Shown: positions 43,214 to 52,498 of the stretch, piece by piece | Numbering within the stretch: position 1 is the first letter of the stretch | Layout of the letters: each line of letters begins with the position of its first letter | DNA from: an uncultured Aquimarina sp. | Lineage (GTDB): Bacteria; Bacteroidota; Bacteroidia; Flavobacteriales; Flavobacteriaceae | Reading direction: 5' to 3' | NCBI RefSeq assembly: GCF_947492405.1 | Contig: NZ_CANLMP010000002.1 | Location: 992,001 to 1,056,000 of the forward strand | DNA: 64,000 bases | Notes under the pieces: model-generated | Seen by the model: the letters and a program-made list of their open reading frames with translations, nothing else | The model's database searches: none | What the model was told of the DNA's origin: nothing | Made by a program: the position numbers and the translations under genes

Positions 43214-43424
43214 GAGTTTGTGTTATTTGGTTACTAATTTTTTGAATATTGGATTTAAGAATAAGCCTAGTTGAGAATTAATACATGCTTTAACTATCAA
43301 TAATTAATAATAGTATACAAGCACAATAAAATATAATGGTAAATAACGATGATAACTCATCGTACATTAAAGATATAATATAACTAGTGGTTTGGACTGA
43401 TATGCAATACAATAACAGTATTAT

Positions 43425-43940
43425 TTACCACCCTACATACTTAGGTGGTTTAATCTCGTTAAGATTTAGATATACAATTAACTGTCCTCTATGGTGTGTT
43501 ACATGATCCTGAAGCAGATTCAGAATCTGAAGTTTGGATTTTGGACCGGCAAAAAAGTCTACTTCGGTTTTTAGTGAATCATCTTTTGTTTTCTGAACTC
43601 GTTCATAGACAAGATCGAATGATTTTTCGAGTAACTTAATAACCTCGGTTTTAGAATCAGGAGCATTTTCTGAAAGTTTTTTACGATCAAATACTTCTTC
43701 AGAAAAGTGAGTCGTACTAAGCCATAGCATGTTTCCACAGATATGAAGTAATTGATTTTTAAAATCCATTTCACGTTTTGTAGGAGCATATGAGTATTTA
43801 TTTTCAGGCATGGATTTCGCTATTTCCAGCAAATACTCTTTAGAGTTCTTCCACTTTTCCAGAAAAGCAGATTTAGGGGTTATTTGTTGAGACATTATAG
43901 GATACGATATAAAAAAAAGAAGAAATAATAGTTGTTTCAT
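43425..43940 (-). CDS. DinB-family protein, exported
   Basis: 171 residues. The N-terminus MKQLLFLLFFISYPIMSQQ is a signal peptide, unusual for the mostly cytosolic DinB/YfiT families. The four-helix-bundle pattern is present with metal-ligand histidines: QLLHICGNMLW near residue 65 and LQDHVTHHRGQLIVYL near 145. A metalloenzyme fold, maybe with thiol-dependent transferase activity, acting in the periplasm; substrate unknown. Starts right at the end of the cytochrome gene and is the last gene of the hemB operon. Confidence 0.85.
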   Translation of the reverse strand: MKQLLFLLFFISYPIMSQQITPKSAFLEKWKNSKEYLLEIAKSMPENKYSYAPTKREMDFKNQLLHICGNMLWLSTTHFSEEVFDRKKLSENAPDSKTEVIKLLEKSFDLVYERVQKTKDDSLKTEVDFFAGPKSKLQILNLLQDHVTHHRGQLIVYLNLNEIKPPKYVGW

Positions 43941-44335
43941 TATTTAGTAATCACTTCATTCATATATAATGCTATTGCCTTCAATTCTTCATCGGTAAAT
44001 TTTTCTAAACGAGCAAAATTGGTTTTCATAACCGCATAATTTTCAGGGTCCACAATTGGATCTTTTTTCTGTCTCAGAAAGCCTACGATATCACCATTTT
44101 TCTCTTTATATATTTTCATAATCTCCGCAACACTTGGGCCTACAGATTTCTTATCCATTCGATGACAAGAATAACAGTTTCCCTTACCTTTAAATAGTTC
44201 CTTCCCTAAATCAAATTCAGGAGACGATTTTTTCTTCGAGCCAATCACAATTTTTTCTTTTTCTGGTTTCTTTTCTGATTGGCAACTAGTGGCTATAAAC
44301 GTGATGCTTAAGAGTAGTAAAAAAATATTTCTCAT
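43940..44335 (-). CDS. c-type cytochrome lipoprotein
   Basis: 131 residues from ATG 44335 (a TTG at 44353 lies inside the terB stop region). Lipobox IATSCQS, then a Lys/Glu linker and a small class I cytochrome: heme site NCYSCHRMD with CxxCH, and FARLEKFTDEELKAIALYMN; a possible axial Met is in YAVMKTNF. A periplasmic electron carrier anchored to a membrane. Same transcript as hemB and terB, which fits a cluster around heme. Confidence 0.88.
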   Translation of the reverse strand: MRNIFLLLLSITFIATSCQSEKKPEKEKIVIGSKKKSSPEFDLGKELFKGKGNCYSCHRMDKKSVGPSVAEIMKIYKEKNGDIVGFLRQKKDPIVDPENYAVMKTNFARLEKFTDEELKAIALYMNEVITK

Positions 44336-44349
44336 TGTGTGTGATCTTA

Positions 44350-44727
44350 TCAATTAAATAAATTATCAATGTCTTTTTTGAATCTTTCTAGAAGGTCTTT
44401 AGAAAAACTACTAATTACTTTTTCTTCTTTAGAACCCATACCATCCGTTGCTTCAGCTATTTTGGTCAACGCATAAATCATAAAATCATATTCTTCATCC
44501 GGACCATTATCAGAAAAAACTTCTATGACCTTTTTATATAAAGTCTCAATATCATTTTGGTTCTCATTTTCATAGTCAAAAGACCATTTAATTTCTTGTC
44601 CTTTTGGATGCGCCTTTAGGATTTCTTCTAAAGTTTTTACCTCTTCTTTCTGGATGACTCCATCACTCATGGCGATTACGTACAATAATTCTCCAAAAGT
44701 CTGATACAATCGATCTCTACTTACCAT
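44350..44727 (-). CDS. TerB-family tellurite-resistance-like protein
   Basis: 125 residues, cytosolic, all-helical. The TerB pattern is readable: LLYVIAMSDGVIQKEEVKTL with the acidic cluster, and the second half ALTKIAEATDGMGSKEEKVI. TerB-like proteins are often membrane-linked stress or metal-response proteins without known enzyme activity. It follows hemB by 15 bp. Role in heme or metal stress is only inferred from position. Confidence 0.8.
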   Translation of the reverse strand: MVSRDRLYQTFGELLYVIAMSDGVIQKEEVKTLEEILKAHPKGQEIKWSFDYENENQNDIETLYKKVIEVFSDNGPDEEYDFMIYALTKIAEATDGMGSKEEKVISSFSKDLLERFKKDIDNLFN

Positions 44728-44742
44728 AAAAGTTAATTTAAA

Positions 44743-45717
44743 TTATCCCAAAAGTCTAACTACATCTTTAGCAAAATAGCTAGCAATAATATGTGCTCCT
44801 GCTCTTTTAAACGCTATTAGTTGTTCCATCATAATTGCATCGTGATCTAACCAACCTTTTTCTGCTGCTGCCTTAAGCATTGCATACTCACCACTTACCT
44901 GATATACAGCTACAGGAACGTCAACAGCGTCTCTTATATCACGCAAAATATCCAGATAAGCTAATCCTGGTTTTACCATAACAATATCAGCTCCTTCATC
45001 TATATCCATCAGTGTTTCTTTAACTGCCTCATCTCGATTAGCAAAATCCATCTGATAGGTTTTTTTATCTCCAAAACCAGGTGCAGAATCTAGTGCATCT
45101 CTAAAAGGCCCATAAAAACCTGATGCATACTTAGCACTATAACTCATAATCCCTGTATTCTTATAATTTTCTGCTTCTAGAAGCTCTCTAATTGACAAAA
45201 TTCTACCATCCATCATATCACTTGGCGCTACAAAATCTGCTCCCGCTCGAGCATGCGATAGCGACATCTTTGCTAATACCTCACAAGTAGGATCATTGAT
45301 GATATATCCATCTTCTACAATACCATCATGTCCATAAGAAGAATAGGGATCCAATGCCACATCTGTCATTACTAACATTTCTGGAGCTATATCCTTTACG
45401 GTTTTGATAGCGAGCTGCATCAATCCTTCAGGATTTAAAGCTTCGGTTCCTTTGTTGTCTTTTAGATTGTCCGGTACTTTAACGAACAATAACACTGCTT
45501 TTAATCCCATTGCCCATAACTCTTTTACTTCATCTTTAAGTAAGTCTAAGCTATATCTGTAATATCCAGGCATCGAAGCTATTTCTTCCTTTACATTCTT
45601 ACCTTCTACTACAAAGAGCGGCACTAAAAAGTCATTAGGAGTGATTGTATGTTCTCTTACCAAAGATCGAATCGATTCTGTGGTTCGTAATCTTCTATTT
45701 CTGCGTAGTTGATGCAT
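44743..45717 (-). CDS. hemB: Porphobilinogen synthase (delta-aminolevulinate dehydratase)
   Basis: 324 residues, cytosolic. Condenses two 5-aminolevulinate molecules to porphobilinogen in heme synthesis. Schiff-base lysines lie in SYSAKYASGFYGPFRDA and IVMVKPGLAYLD. The metal-site segment MTDVALDPYSSYGHDG has Asp in place of the Cys residues of zinc enzymes, so it is the Mg-dependent type. ATG start. First gene of an operon with terB, a cytochrome lipoprotein and DinB; the other heme genes (hemE, hemF) are 15 kb to the right. Confidence 0.96.
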   Translation of the reverse strand: MHQLRRNRRLRTTESIRSLVREHTITPNDFLVPLFVVEGKNVKEEIASMPGYYRYSLDLLKDEVKELWAMGLKAVLLFVKVPDNLKDNKGTEALNPEGLMQLAIKTVKDIAPEMLVMTDVALDPYSSYGHDGIVEDGYIINDPTCEVLAKMSLSHARAGADFVAPSDMMDGRILSIRELLEAENYKNTGIMSYSAKYASGFYGPFRDALDSAPGFGDKKTYQMDFANRDEAVKETLMDIDEGADIVMVKPGLAYLDILRDIRDAVDVPVAVYQVSGEYAMLKAAAEKGWLDHDAIMMEQLIAFKRAGAHIIASYFAKDVVRLLG

Positions 45718-45871
45718 TAATTTGCTAGTAATTTATAAGAAACGTAAATATACCAACTTATAACGTAATTACGGGTGGATCATTTTCACAAAATTAAACC
45801 AATTATGTAACAAAATCTTGGTATTACGTACTAACTATTCAATAGATAAAAATTGCTAAACCCTATTTCCT

Positions 45872-46753
45872 ATGCTGACAATAAAAAATCTCAATAAAAC
45901 ATATCCTAACGGAACACAGGCGTTAAACCATGTCAATCTTATTTTAGAAAAAGGAATGTTTGGTTTGTTAGGCCCTAACGGCGCTGGCAAATCTACCTTA
46001 ATGAGAACTATTGCCACGCTACAATTAGCAGACACAGGATCTATTGATTTTGATGGTATTGATGTCTTTAAACAACCTGAAGAACTTAGAAAAGTACTAG
46101 GGTATTTACCTCAGGATTTTGGTGTATACCCAAAGGTTTCTGCAGAAATGATGCTCAATCATATCGCTAAAGTAAAAGGAATTACTAATACTGCTGAGCG
46201 AAAAGGATATGTTGCCGATTTATTAAACAAGGTGAATTTATACAAGTTTAGAAGTCGCAATCTGGGAGATTTTTCTGGAGGAATGAGACAACGTTTTGGA
46301 ATTGCGCAGGCACTATTAGGAAATCCAAAACTAATTATCGTAGATGAACCTACTGCTGGTTTGGATCCTTTAGAACGTAATCGCTTTCATAACCTACTAA
46401 GTGAATTAGGCGAAAATGCTGTAGTAATTTTATCTACTCATATCGTAGATGATGTAACAAATCTATGCGAACATATGGCAGTTTTTAATGAAGGTAGAAT
46501 CCTTGCACAAGGAAATCCACAAGAATTATCTAGTACTTTGGATAACAAAATATTCAAAAAACATATTGAAAAGTCAGAACTGGAACATTATCAGAATGAG
46601 TACACTGTACTCTCTAATTACCTAAGAGGCGGTCAATTTTTTGTCAACATATATAGTGAAAGTGCTCCTGGAGATGGATTTGAGCAAATGAATAATGGTT
46701 TAGAAGAATTCTATTTCTATAGTATTAACCAGAAGCAAGAGCAGGAGGCATAA
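45872..46753 (+). CDS. ABC transporter ATP-binding protein
   Basis: 293 residues. Walker A LLGPNGAGKSTLMRTIA, Q-loop GYLPQDFGVYP, signature FSGGMRQRFGIAQ, Walker B LIIVDEPTAGLDPLERN, switch His in STHIVDD, and a C-terminal regulatory extension. Drives the membrane protein encoded directly downstream (2 bp). An ABC-2 type exporter of unknown substrate. Transcribed away from hemB with a 154-bp gap. Confidence 0.93.
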   Translation: MLTIKNLNKTYPNGTQALNHVNLILEKGMFGLLGPNGAGKSTLMRTIATLQLADTGSIDFDGIDVFKQPEELRKVLGYLPQDFGVYPKVSAEMMLNHIAKVKGITNTAERKGYVADLLNKVNLYKFRSRNLGDFSGGMRQRFGIAQALLGNPKLIIVDEPTAGLDPLERNRFHNLLSELGENAVVILSTHIVDDVTNLCEHMAVFNEGRILAQGNPQELSSTLDNKIFKKHIEKSELEHYQNEYTVLSNYLRGGQFFVNIYSESAPGDGFEQMNNGLEEFYFYSINQKQEQEA

Positions 46754-46755
46754 TT

Positions 46756-49700
46756 ATGAAGGAAATATTTTTATTCGAACTACAATATCGTCTTCGTAGA
46801 CCAGCCACCTGGATATATGCCGGATTAGGACTTTTAATGGCTGGATTGCTTGCTTATTTTCAGCAATCATCTACTGCAGAATTTGTAAATAGCCCTAATA
46901 ATATTGCCGGTGTTATTGCACCAGTATCCATATTCGCAATTTTCTTTTATGCTGCTATTATGGGTGTACCAATCTTTAGGGATCAGAACCATAAAACAGC
47001 ACAGACCTATTTTACATTTCCGATTACACAAAAATCCTATGTTATAGGAAGGTTCTTAGGCAGTTTTACTATTGTTTCTATGTTAAATCTTTTTGTGGTA
47101 ATCGGTGCCATAGCTGGTTTTACTTTGGGAATGTCCCAAGCACGACCAGATTATGGAGAGTATGATGTTTTTAACCTATCCTCTTATTTGCTACCATTTA
47201 TATTTTTATTACAAGTGAATGCCTTTTTGATAGGTGCATTGTTCTTTTCGCTAATGGCGTTTTTTAGAAAAATGTCCATCATTTACCTGGGTGGAATCTG
47301 TCTTTTATTAATGTATGCCTTATCCGGTAATTTACTAGGAGATCTGGATAATCAGTGGTTGAGTATCTACTTTGATCCCTTCGGACAACGAGCATATGCT
47401 TTTGTTAAAAAATATTGGTCCATAAGTGAATTAAACACTAATCAATTACCTATATATGGTAAGTTTTTATTAAACAGGATGCTTTGGTTAGGATTAGGAG
47501 TACTGTTTTTCTTAATTACTATTTTTAAATTCGATTATAAAAAGTTTCTTGTATCAGGCGGTAAAACCAAAAAGGTAAATAATGATGAGTACGTTCCTTC
47601 ATTAGTAACCTCTGTTACGCAATTGTTTAACAAAAAAACTGCAAGACAAAACTTATGGTCTTTAAGTAAGATTGAGTTTTTATCAATCATTAAGGATACC
47701 ATTTTTATTATTCTTTTGATTATTGGATTCATTGTAGCAGTTATCGGTCTTTTCCTTGATAATGAAACCTATGGAACTCCTAACTTACCTCTTACGAGGT
47801 TTGTAGTAGAGCTGGTTTTTGAAGGACTTTCTCTATTCTCAATTATTATTTTGGTAATCTACTCTGGAGAAGCTGTACATAGAACACGAAAGAATAAAAC
47901 CTTCGTGTTTTACGATGCCTTACCCATCAGTAATGGTAACCTATATTTTTCTAAGGTTATATCTCTAATCGGTATAGCATTGGTTTTAACTTTAGTTCAA
48001 ATAGTAATTGGCGCATTGTTTCAAACATTAAACGGATATTTTGGGTACAACTTAGGGATGTATTTTATTTATAATTTTGGTATTATTTTCCCATCTTATT
48101 TAACCACAGTATTACTAGCATTCTTTATTCACGTACTCGTTAATAATAAGTTCTTAGGCTATTTTATTGTCATTCTTGTTTATATTGGGTTACCGCTGCT
48201 CATTGGTTTTGCTTTTAAAAGCAGTAATCCGATGATAAATTATGGGGCAACTACTCCTTCTTTCTTAAGTGACCTCAATGGTTTTGGGCATTATCTTGCT
48301 GGTATTAACTGGTTAAATCTATATTGGATTTTATTGACCGGAATTTTGATGCTCATTGGTAAATTATTCTGGACAAGAGGATTCTTTTCTACTGCTAAAG
48401 AGCGATTAACTTTTGCGAAAAGAAGATTTACTGGTAAAACAATAGCAGGGTTAGCAATTGCAATTCTTGCTTTTGTATCCGTAGCAGGTTATAGTTATTA
48501 TAATCTCAAAGTATTAAATACTATAGAAGATGGTGATTATTACAACGAAATTGCTGCTGAAGCTGAAAAGAAATATTCTAGGTTGATCGATCAGCCACAT
48601 CCACAAGTGACAGATCTTAAAGCCTATATCGATGTGTTTCCTGAAGAAAGAGATGTGAAGGCAAAAGGAGAATTTAAACTGATTAATAATTATGACACTC
48701 CTATTGACACCTTACTGCTAGAAATACAATATGGTAATGAACATACTTTGTTGAAAAACGTTACTTATAACAGTAAAGAGATCGTACCGGTAACCGTTGA
48801 TTCAGTCAACCGCATGTACTTTTACAAATTACCGAAGGCAATGCAACCAAATGAAAAAGCAGAACTAACGATTACTGTTACCGCAGAAACAAAAGGGTTC
48901 GCCAATAGCAGACAGACCCAGGTACTGAATAACGGATCCTTCTTTAATAGTTCAATTTTTCCGAGGTTTCATTATGATAGAAGTCTTAGTGATAATGGAA
49001 TTCGTAGAAAATACGACTTAGACAAATTGGATTATCTATTTCCTCCAAGAACGGATTCTACTGCGTTAAAGAAAAATCTATTTAATGAGGATGCTAATTA
49101 CATTAATTTTGAAGCTGTGGTTAGTACCTCAACCGATCAAATTGCTATTGCACCAGGTAAATTAGTAAAAGATTGGAAAGAAGATGACAGAGCTTATTAT
49201 CATTATAAGTTAGAATCGCAAACTGATCTGTTCTTTAATGTAGTTTCTGCCAGATATGATGTAGAAACATCCAGTTGGACAGCACCAAGTGGTGAAAAAG
49301 TGGATATTGAGATCTATCATTCTCCCAAACATAAGCGAAACCTGCAATATTTTATTGAAGGCACAAAAGTAGCACTGGATTATTGTTCAAAGAATTTCTA
49401 TGAGTATCCGAATTCTGTTATCAGAATTGTAGAGTTTCCTGCACATTCTACCTTTGCACAATCTTTTGCAACCACCATCCCTTATTCCGAGGATTTTGGT
49501 TTTGCAGCAGATTTTGATGAAGCTGAAGATTTTAATTATGCTTTTCGGGTAACCGCTCATGAAGTTGCTCATCAATGGTGGGGACATATTGTTACACCCA
49601 GTAAAACATCTGGGGCTAACATCATTTCGGAGACCTTGGCAGAGTATTCATCATTAATGACTATGAAAAAAGAGTATGGAGAAAATGGTATTAAGAATTT

Positions 49701-50355
49701 CCTTAAATATTCATTGGATGCCTATTTAAGAAGCCGTGCGTTTAGTTTTAAGCCAGAGCGCTCCTTAATTAATGTAGAAACTGGTGGTTATGTTTGGTAT
49801 CGTAAAGGATCTATGGTGATGTATGAATTACAGGATATTATTGGTGAAGAAAAAATCAATACAGCCTTAAAAGGATTCCTGGATGAATATAAACACTTTG
49901 AGAAAGGGGTATATCCTACTTCAGAAAATTTATATGATGCTATTTATAAGGTAGCACCGGATTCTCTTAAGTACTCAGTGGAAGATGGTTTTAAGAAGAT
50001 TGTGCTCTACGAAAACAGAATCAAAGAAGCCAAAACCAAAAAACTGGATAATGGCACCTATGAAACCACCTTTACTGTAGACTCTAAAAAAATCTATTAT
50101 GACGATAAAGGAAAAGAAGAACGTACGGACGATAAAACAAATTATATAGAAGTAGGTTTGTTTGGCGAAGATATCATAGATGATCAAGAAGTACCTCTTA
50201 AAAACCCATATTATCTGGAACGAAAATGGTTACTACCTGGCGAAAACACATTTACCATTATAACAGACAAAAAACCAGAAAAAGCAGGGATTGATCCCTA
50301 TAATAAGTTAATAGATAGAAACTCTAATGATAATCTACGAGGAGTAGAAGAGTAA
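46756..50355 (+). CDS. ABC-2 permease fused to an M1-family aminopeptidase
   Basis: 1199 residues. Residues ~1-250 and ~300-545 form two blocks of about six membrane helices each (ABC-2 permease), one more helix lies at ~565-590, then a large extracytoplasmic part with the gluzincin domain of M1 peptidases: HEVAHQWWGH (His935, Glu936, His939) and the later Glu in ISETLAEYSSLM. The ATPase is 2 bp upstream. Likely transports or handles peptides at the membrane, coupling export or uptake with N-terminal trimming. This fusion is known in Bacteroidota. ATG start. Confidence 0.9.
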   Translation: MKEIFLFELQYRLRRPATWIYAGLGLLMAGLLAYFQQSSTAEFVNSPNNIAGVIAPVSIFAIFFYAAIMGVPIFRDQNHKTAQTYFTFPITQKSYVIGRFLGSFTIVSMLNLFVVIGAIAGFTLGMSQARPDYGEYDVFNLSSYLLPFIFLLQVNAFLIGALFFSLMAFFRKMSIIYLGGICLLLMYALSGNLLGDLDNQWLSIYFDPFGQRAYAFVKKYWSISELNTNQLPIYGKFLLNRMLWLGLGVLFFLITIFKFDYKKFLVSGGKTKKVNNDEYVPSLVTSVTQLFNKKTARQNLWSLSKIEFLSIIKDTIFIILLIIGFIVAVIGLFLDNETYGTPNLPLTRFVVELVFEGLSLFSIIILVIYSGEAVHRTRKNKTFVFYDALPISNGNLYFSKVISLIGIALVLTLVQIVIGALFQTLNGYFGYNLGMYFIYNFGIIFPSYLTTVLLAFFIHVLVNNKFLGYFIVILVYIGLPLLIGFAFKSSNPMINYGATTPSFLSDLNGFGHYLAGINWLNLYWILLTGILMLIGKLFWTRGFFSTAKERLTFAKRRFTGKTIAGLAIAILAFVSVAGYSYYNLKVLNTIEDGDYYNEIAAEAEKKYSRLIDQPHPQVTDLKAYIDVFPEERDVKAKGEFKLINNYDTPIDTLLLEIQYGNEHTLLKNVTYNSKEIVPVTVDSVNRMYFYKLPKAMQPNEKAELTITVTAETKGFANSRQTQVLNNGSFFNSSIFPRFHYDRSLSDNGIRRKYDLDKLDYLFPPRTDSTALKKNLFNEDANYINFEAVVSTSTDQIAIAPGKLVKDWKEDDRAYYHYKLESQTDLFFNVVSARYDVETSSWTAPSGEKVDIEIYHSPKHKRNLQYFIEGTKVALDYCSKNFYEYPNSVIRIVEFPAHSTFAQSFATTIPYSEDFGFAADFDEAEDFNYAFRVTAHEVAHQWWGHIVTPSKTSGANIISETLAEYSSLMTMKKEYGENGIKNFLKYSLDAYLRSRAFSFKPERSLINVETGGYVWYRKGSMVMYELQDIIGEEKINTALKGFLDEYKHFEKGVYPTSENLYDAIYKVAPDSLKYSVEDGFKKIVLYENRIKEAKTKKLDNGTYETTFTVDSKKIYYDDKGKEERTDDKTNYIEVGLFGEDIIDDQEVPLKNPYYLERKWLLPGENTFTIITDKKPEKAGIDPYNKLIDRNSNDNLRGVEE

Positions 50356-50437
50356 AGGTCAGAGACTCTATTTAATTACAAAAAAGCAAGATGAATAAGT
50401 AATCCTCTGTAAAAATTTAGTTAGTTAGTTAAATGCT

Positions 50438-50477
50438 GAAAACCACTATAGACACAATTGTTTCTATAGTGGTTTTC
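50438..50477. terminator. Bidirectional terminator
   Basis: GAAAACCACTATAG (50438-50451) and its exact complement (50464-50477) around a 12-nt loop, followed by TTTT. Lies between the convergent permease/peptidase and type IX-secreted protein genes. Confidence 0.85.
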
Positions 50478-50517
50478 TTTTGTAGAATGTCAATTTTTCA
50501 ATCAACCTAAAATAATG

Positions 50518-51798
50518 CTAATTATTTATCTGCACTTTTTTCATAAGAGAAGAACCATCTTTCATTAGTATTTGTACTATATAAAGACCTGTATTCAGAT
50601 TTTTAACATCCATACTAGGGCTATTAACATCTACTAATTGTGACCTCACTCTTTTTCCTTGTAAATCAAACAATTCTAAGCTGCTAATTTCTTGATTCTT
50701 AGAACCCCTAAAATTAAGAACATCACTTGCTGGATTTGGAAACATTTTTATAATATCGGCATTAGACTTAGTTATTTCTCCATTTCCTTTTTCTAAACCA
50801 ACATCACCTTCTCCAACTATAAAAATACCTCCACCACCGGGATCTTCAATAGGTCCGCCACCTCTAGAAACCCTCACGTTGATACTCTTGCTAACCGTAA
50901 CCCCACAGCTAGTTCCTGTTACTCTAATCGTATAAGTACCCTCAGAACCAGGAGATTCTACAACAATTCCGGATTGATTTGTGCCACTCCAAAGATTCCA
51001 TGAACTAGGTACTGTCCAATTAAAATTAGAAATTCCCAGAGAACTACAATTGTAAGTAATCAGATTATAAGGAGCAGTACTTGTTGGTCCAAAAATGTCG
51101 ATACTTCTTCTACCATAAGAAATATTTCTTGTTCTAAAATTACTATTTATATCACAACCAGTCCCTGCATTGGCTCTTACACGTATTTGTCCGGATGAAA
51201 TTCCAGAAGAAGGTGCTCTTAGTGTTATCGTTCTATTCGTTGTTGTTACTGAAGTCGCACTAGAATTATTAATCCTCCATCCAGAAGGTGCTTGTACCGT
51301 ATAGGATACAGCTCCAGATACTGCAGAAATTGTATATGTAGCACTACTATTATTACATAAAAAATAGGCTCCTGCTAAAGATGGTGTTGATAAACGTACT
51401 CCTCCAACAACTACTGAACGAGAAGCCGTTGATGTTTGTCCCATATTTCCACAAGAAGTAGTAGCACTAATACTAGCACTACCAGGTGTAGATCCTAAAT
51501 TAACCGAAATAGAACTTCTTGCTGAAAAAGTTCTTATCGAACCATTGGGTAATCTTACAGTCCAATTAGCTATTGGATCACAATCAACAGTTTGTATTGG
51601 GACGACATCTGGATCCCCAGGACCTGTGAGAACCATTTCTCTAACCGTACCTGGATTAAAGAAAAAGACAGCGTTAGAATTACAAGCTACACCAATAGGT
51701 CCTGAAATGTAACTAGGAGTTTGCGCTGTAATATTATCATAAGACAATAAAAACATAGGTAATAATAATGTCAAAAAAAGTATACGTAGTTTTTTCAT
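50518..51798 (-). CDS. Type IX-secreted protein with PKD-like domains
   Basis: 426 residues. Signal peptide (MKKLRILFLTLLLPMFLLSY, to NITAQ). About three ~85-residue Ig/PKD-like repeats with paired Cys (YFLCNNSSATYTISAVSGAV, SYNC... type, VTGTSCGVTVSKSINVRVS). A Gly/Pro linker leads to a T9SS C-terminal domain (MFPNPASDVLNFRG, SLELFDLQGKRVRSQLVD, GLYIVQILMKDGSS). It will be exported to the surface. The function is adhesion or matrix, not enzymatic from sequence. ATG start. Confidence 0.87.
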   Translation of the reverse strand: MKKLRILFLTLLLPMFLLSYDNITAQTPSYISGPIGVACNSNAVFFFNPGTVREMVLTGPGDPDVVPIQTVDCDPIANWTVRLPNGSIRTFSARSSISVNLGSTPGSASISATTSCGNMGQTSTASRSVVVGGVRLSTPSLAGAYFLCNNSSATYTISAVSGAVSYTVQAPSGWRINNSSATSVTTTNRTITLRAPSSGISSGQIRVRANAGTGCDINSNFRTRNISYGRRSIDIFGPTSTAPYNLITYNCSSLGISNFNWTVPSSWNLWSGTNQSGIVVESPGSEGTYTIRVTGTSCGVTVSKSINVRVSRGGGPIEDPGGGGIFIVGEGDVGLEKGNGEITKSNADIIKMFPNPASDVLNFRGSKNQEISSLELFDLQGKRVRSQLVDVNSPSMDVKNLNTGLYIVQILMKDGSSLMKKVQINN

Positions 51799-52498
51799 TT
51801 GAATAATAATGATTTAGTGAATAGTTAAGTAAAATTTAAGTATACCGATGTTATGAAGTTACAATCTTAGGGGCCACCAAGCTATGATTGATATCAAACA
51901 AAGGATAGAGATTTTCAATGAAAATATTTTAATTCAATTCTTAGCATTCTCATCTTTTAGTTTGTCTACTAAATTTATAAATAGAGATATATGCTATCGG
52001 GTCGATTTCCTGATGATAAAACTATACAAAGTATCAAACTATTTCCCTACCCCATTTGGGTGGTTTTCTACTACATTTATAATTATACAAAGAAGTTCTT
52101 TTTTACTTTGTCTATTAAATCGCAGTTAAGCATACTTGCAACTAACAAATCTAGAATCTCAGGCAAAGACTAGTCGGATAATAAAAGTGGTGTATACGGA
52201 TCTTTATTAATAAAGAAAACCTAAATAACTTATTAAATAAACTTCAGTAATTCGAAGAAAAAATTAGTGATTTTATGAATAAAAAAACAACTGTGATAAT
52301 TTTTGGTAGTATCCAATTATACTTGCACGGATAACAATACTAAAGCATTGTCCTATTTGTGTTTTTCTTTTTAATTGGACAAAATTTGGACTTTAAGACT
52401 TATCCGCTTCTAGAGGAAGTTCAGCCTTATACAAAATACTTTCTATAATCTTTACTTTCTCAACTATAGTTATAACACCCTATTTTTTGTCTAAAATG
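51799..52498. other. 700-bp intergenic region
   Basis: Upstream region of the type IX-secreted gene and downstream of the VWA/TonB-plug gene. No convincing gene: an 81-codon plus-strand frame at 51884 has no coding texture. One notable site is ACCC-N5-GGGT (52051-52063 region, minus-strand ACCCAAATGGGGTAGGG), which may be regulatory. Confidence 0.45.

Noticed and set aside
51884..52129. 81-codon plus-strand frame in the spacer
   Set aside because: Phe/Ile/Ser-rich AT-driven sequence without signal, domain or neighbour support; probably chance.
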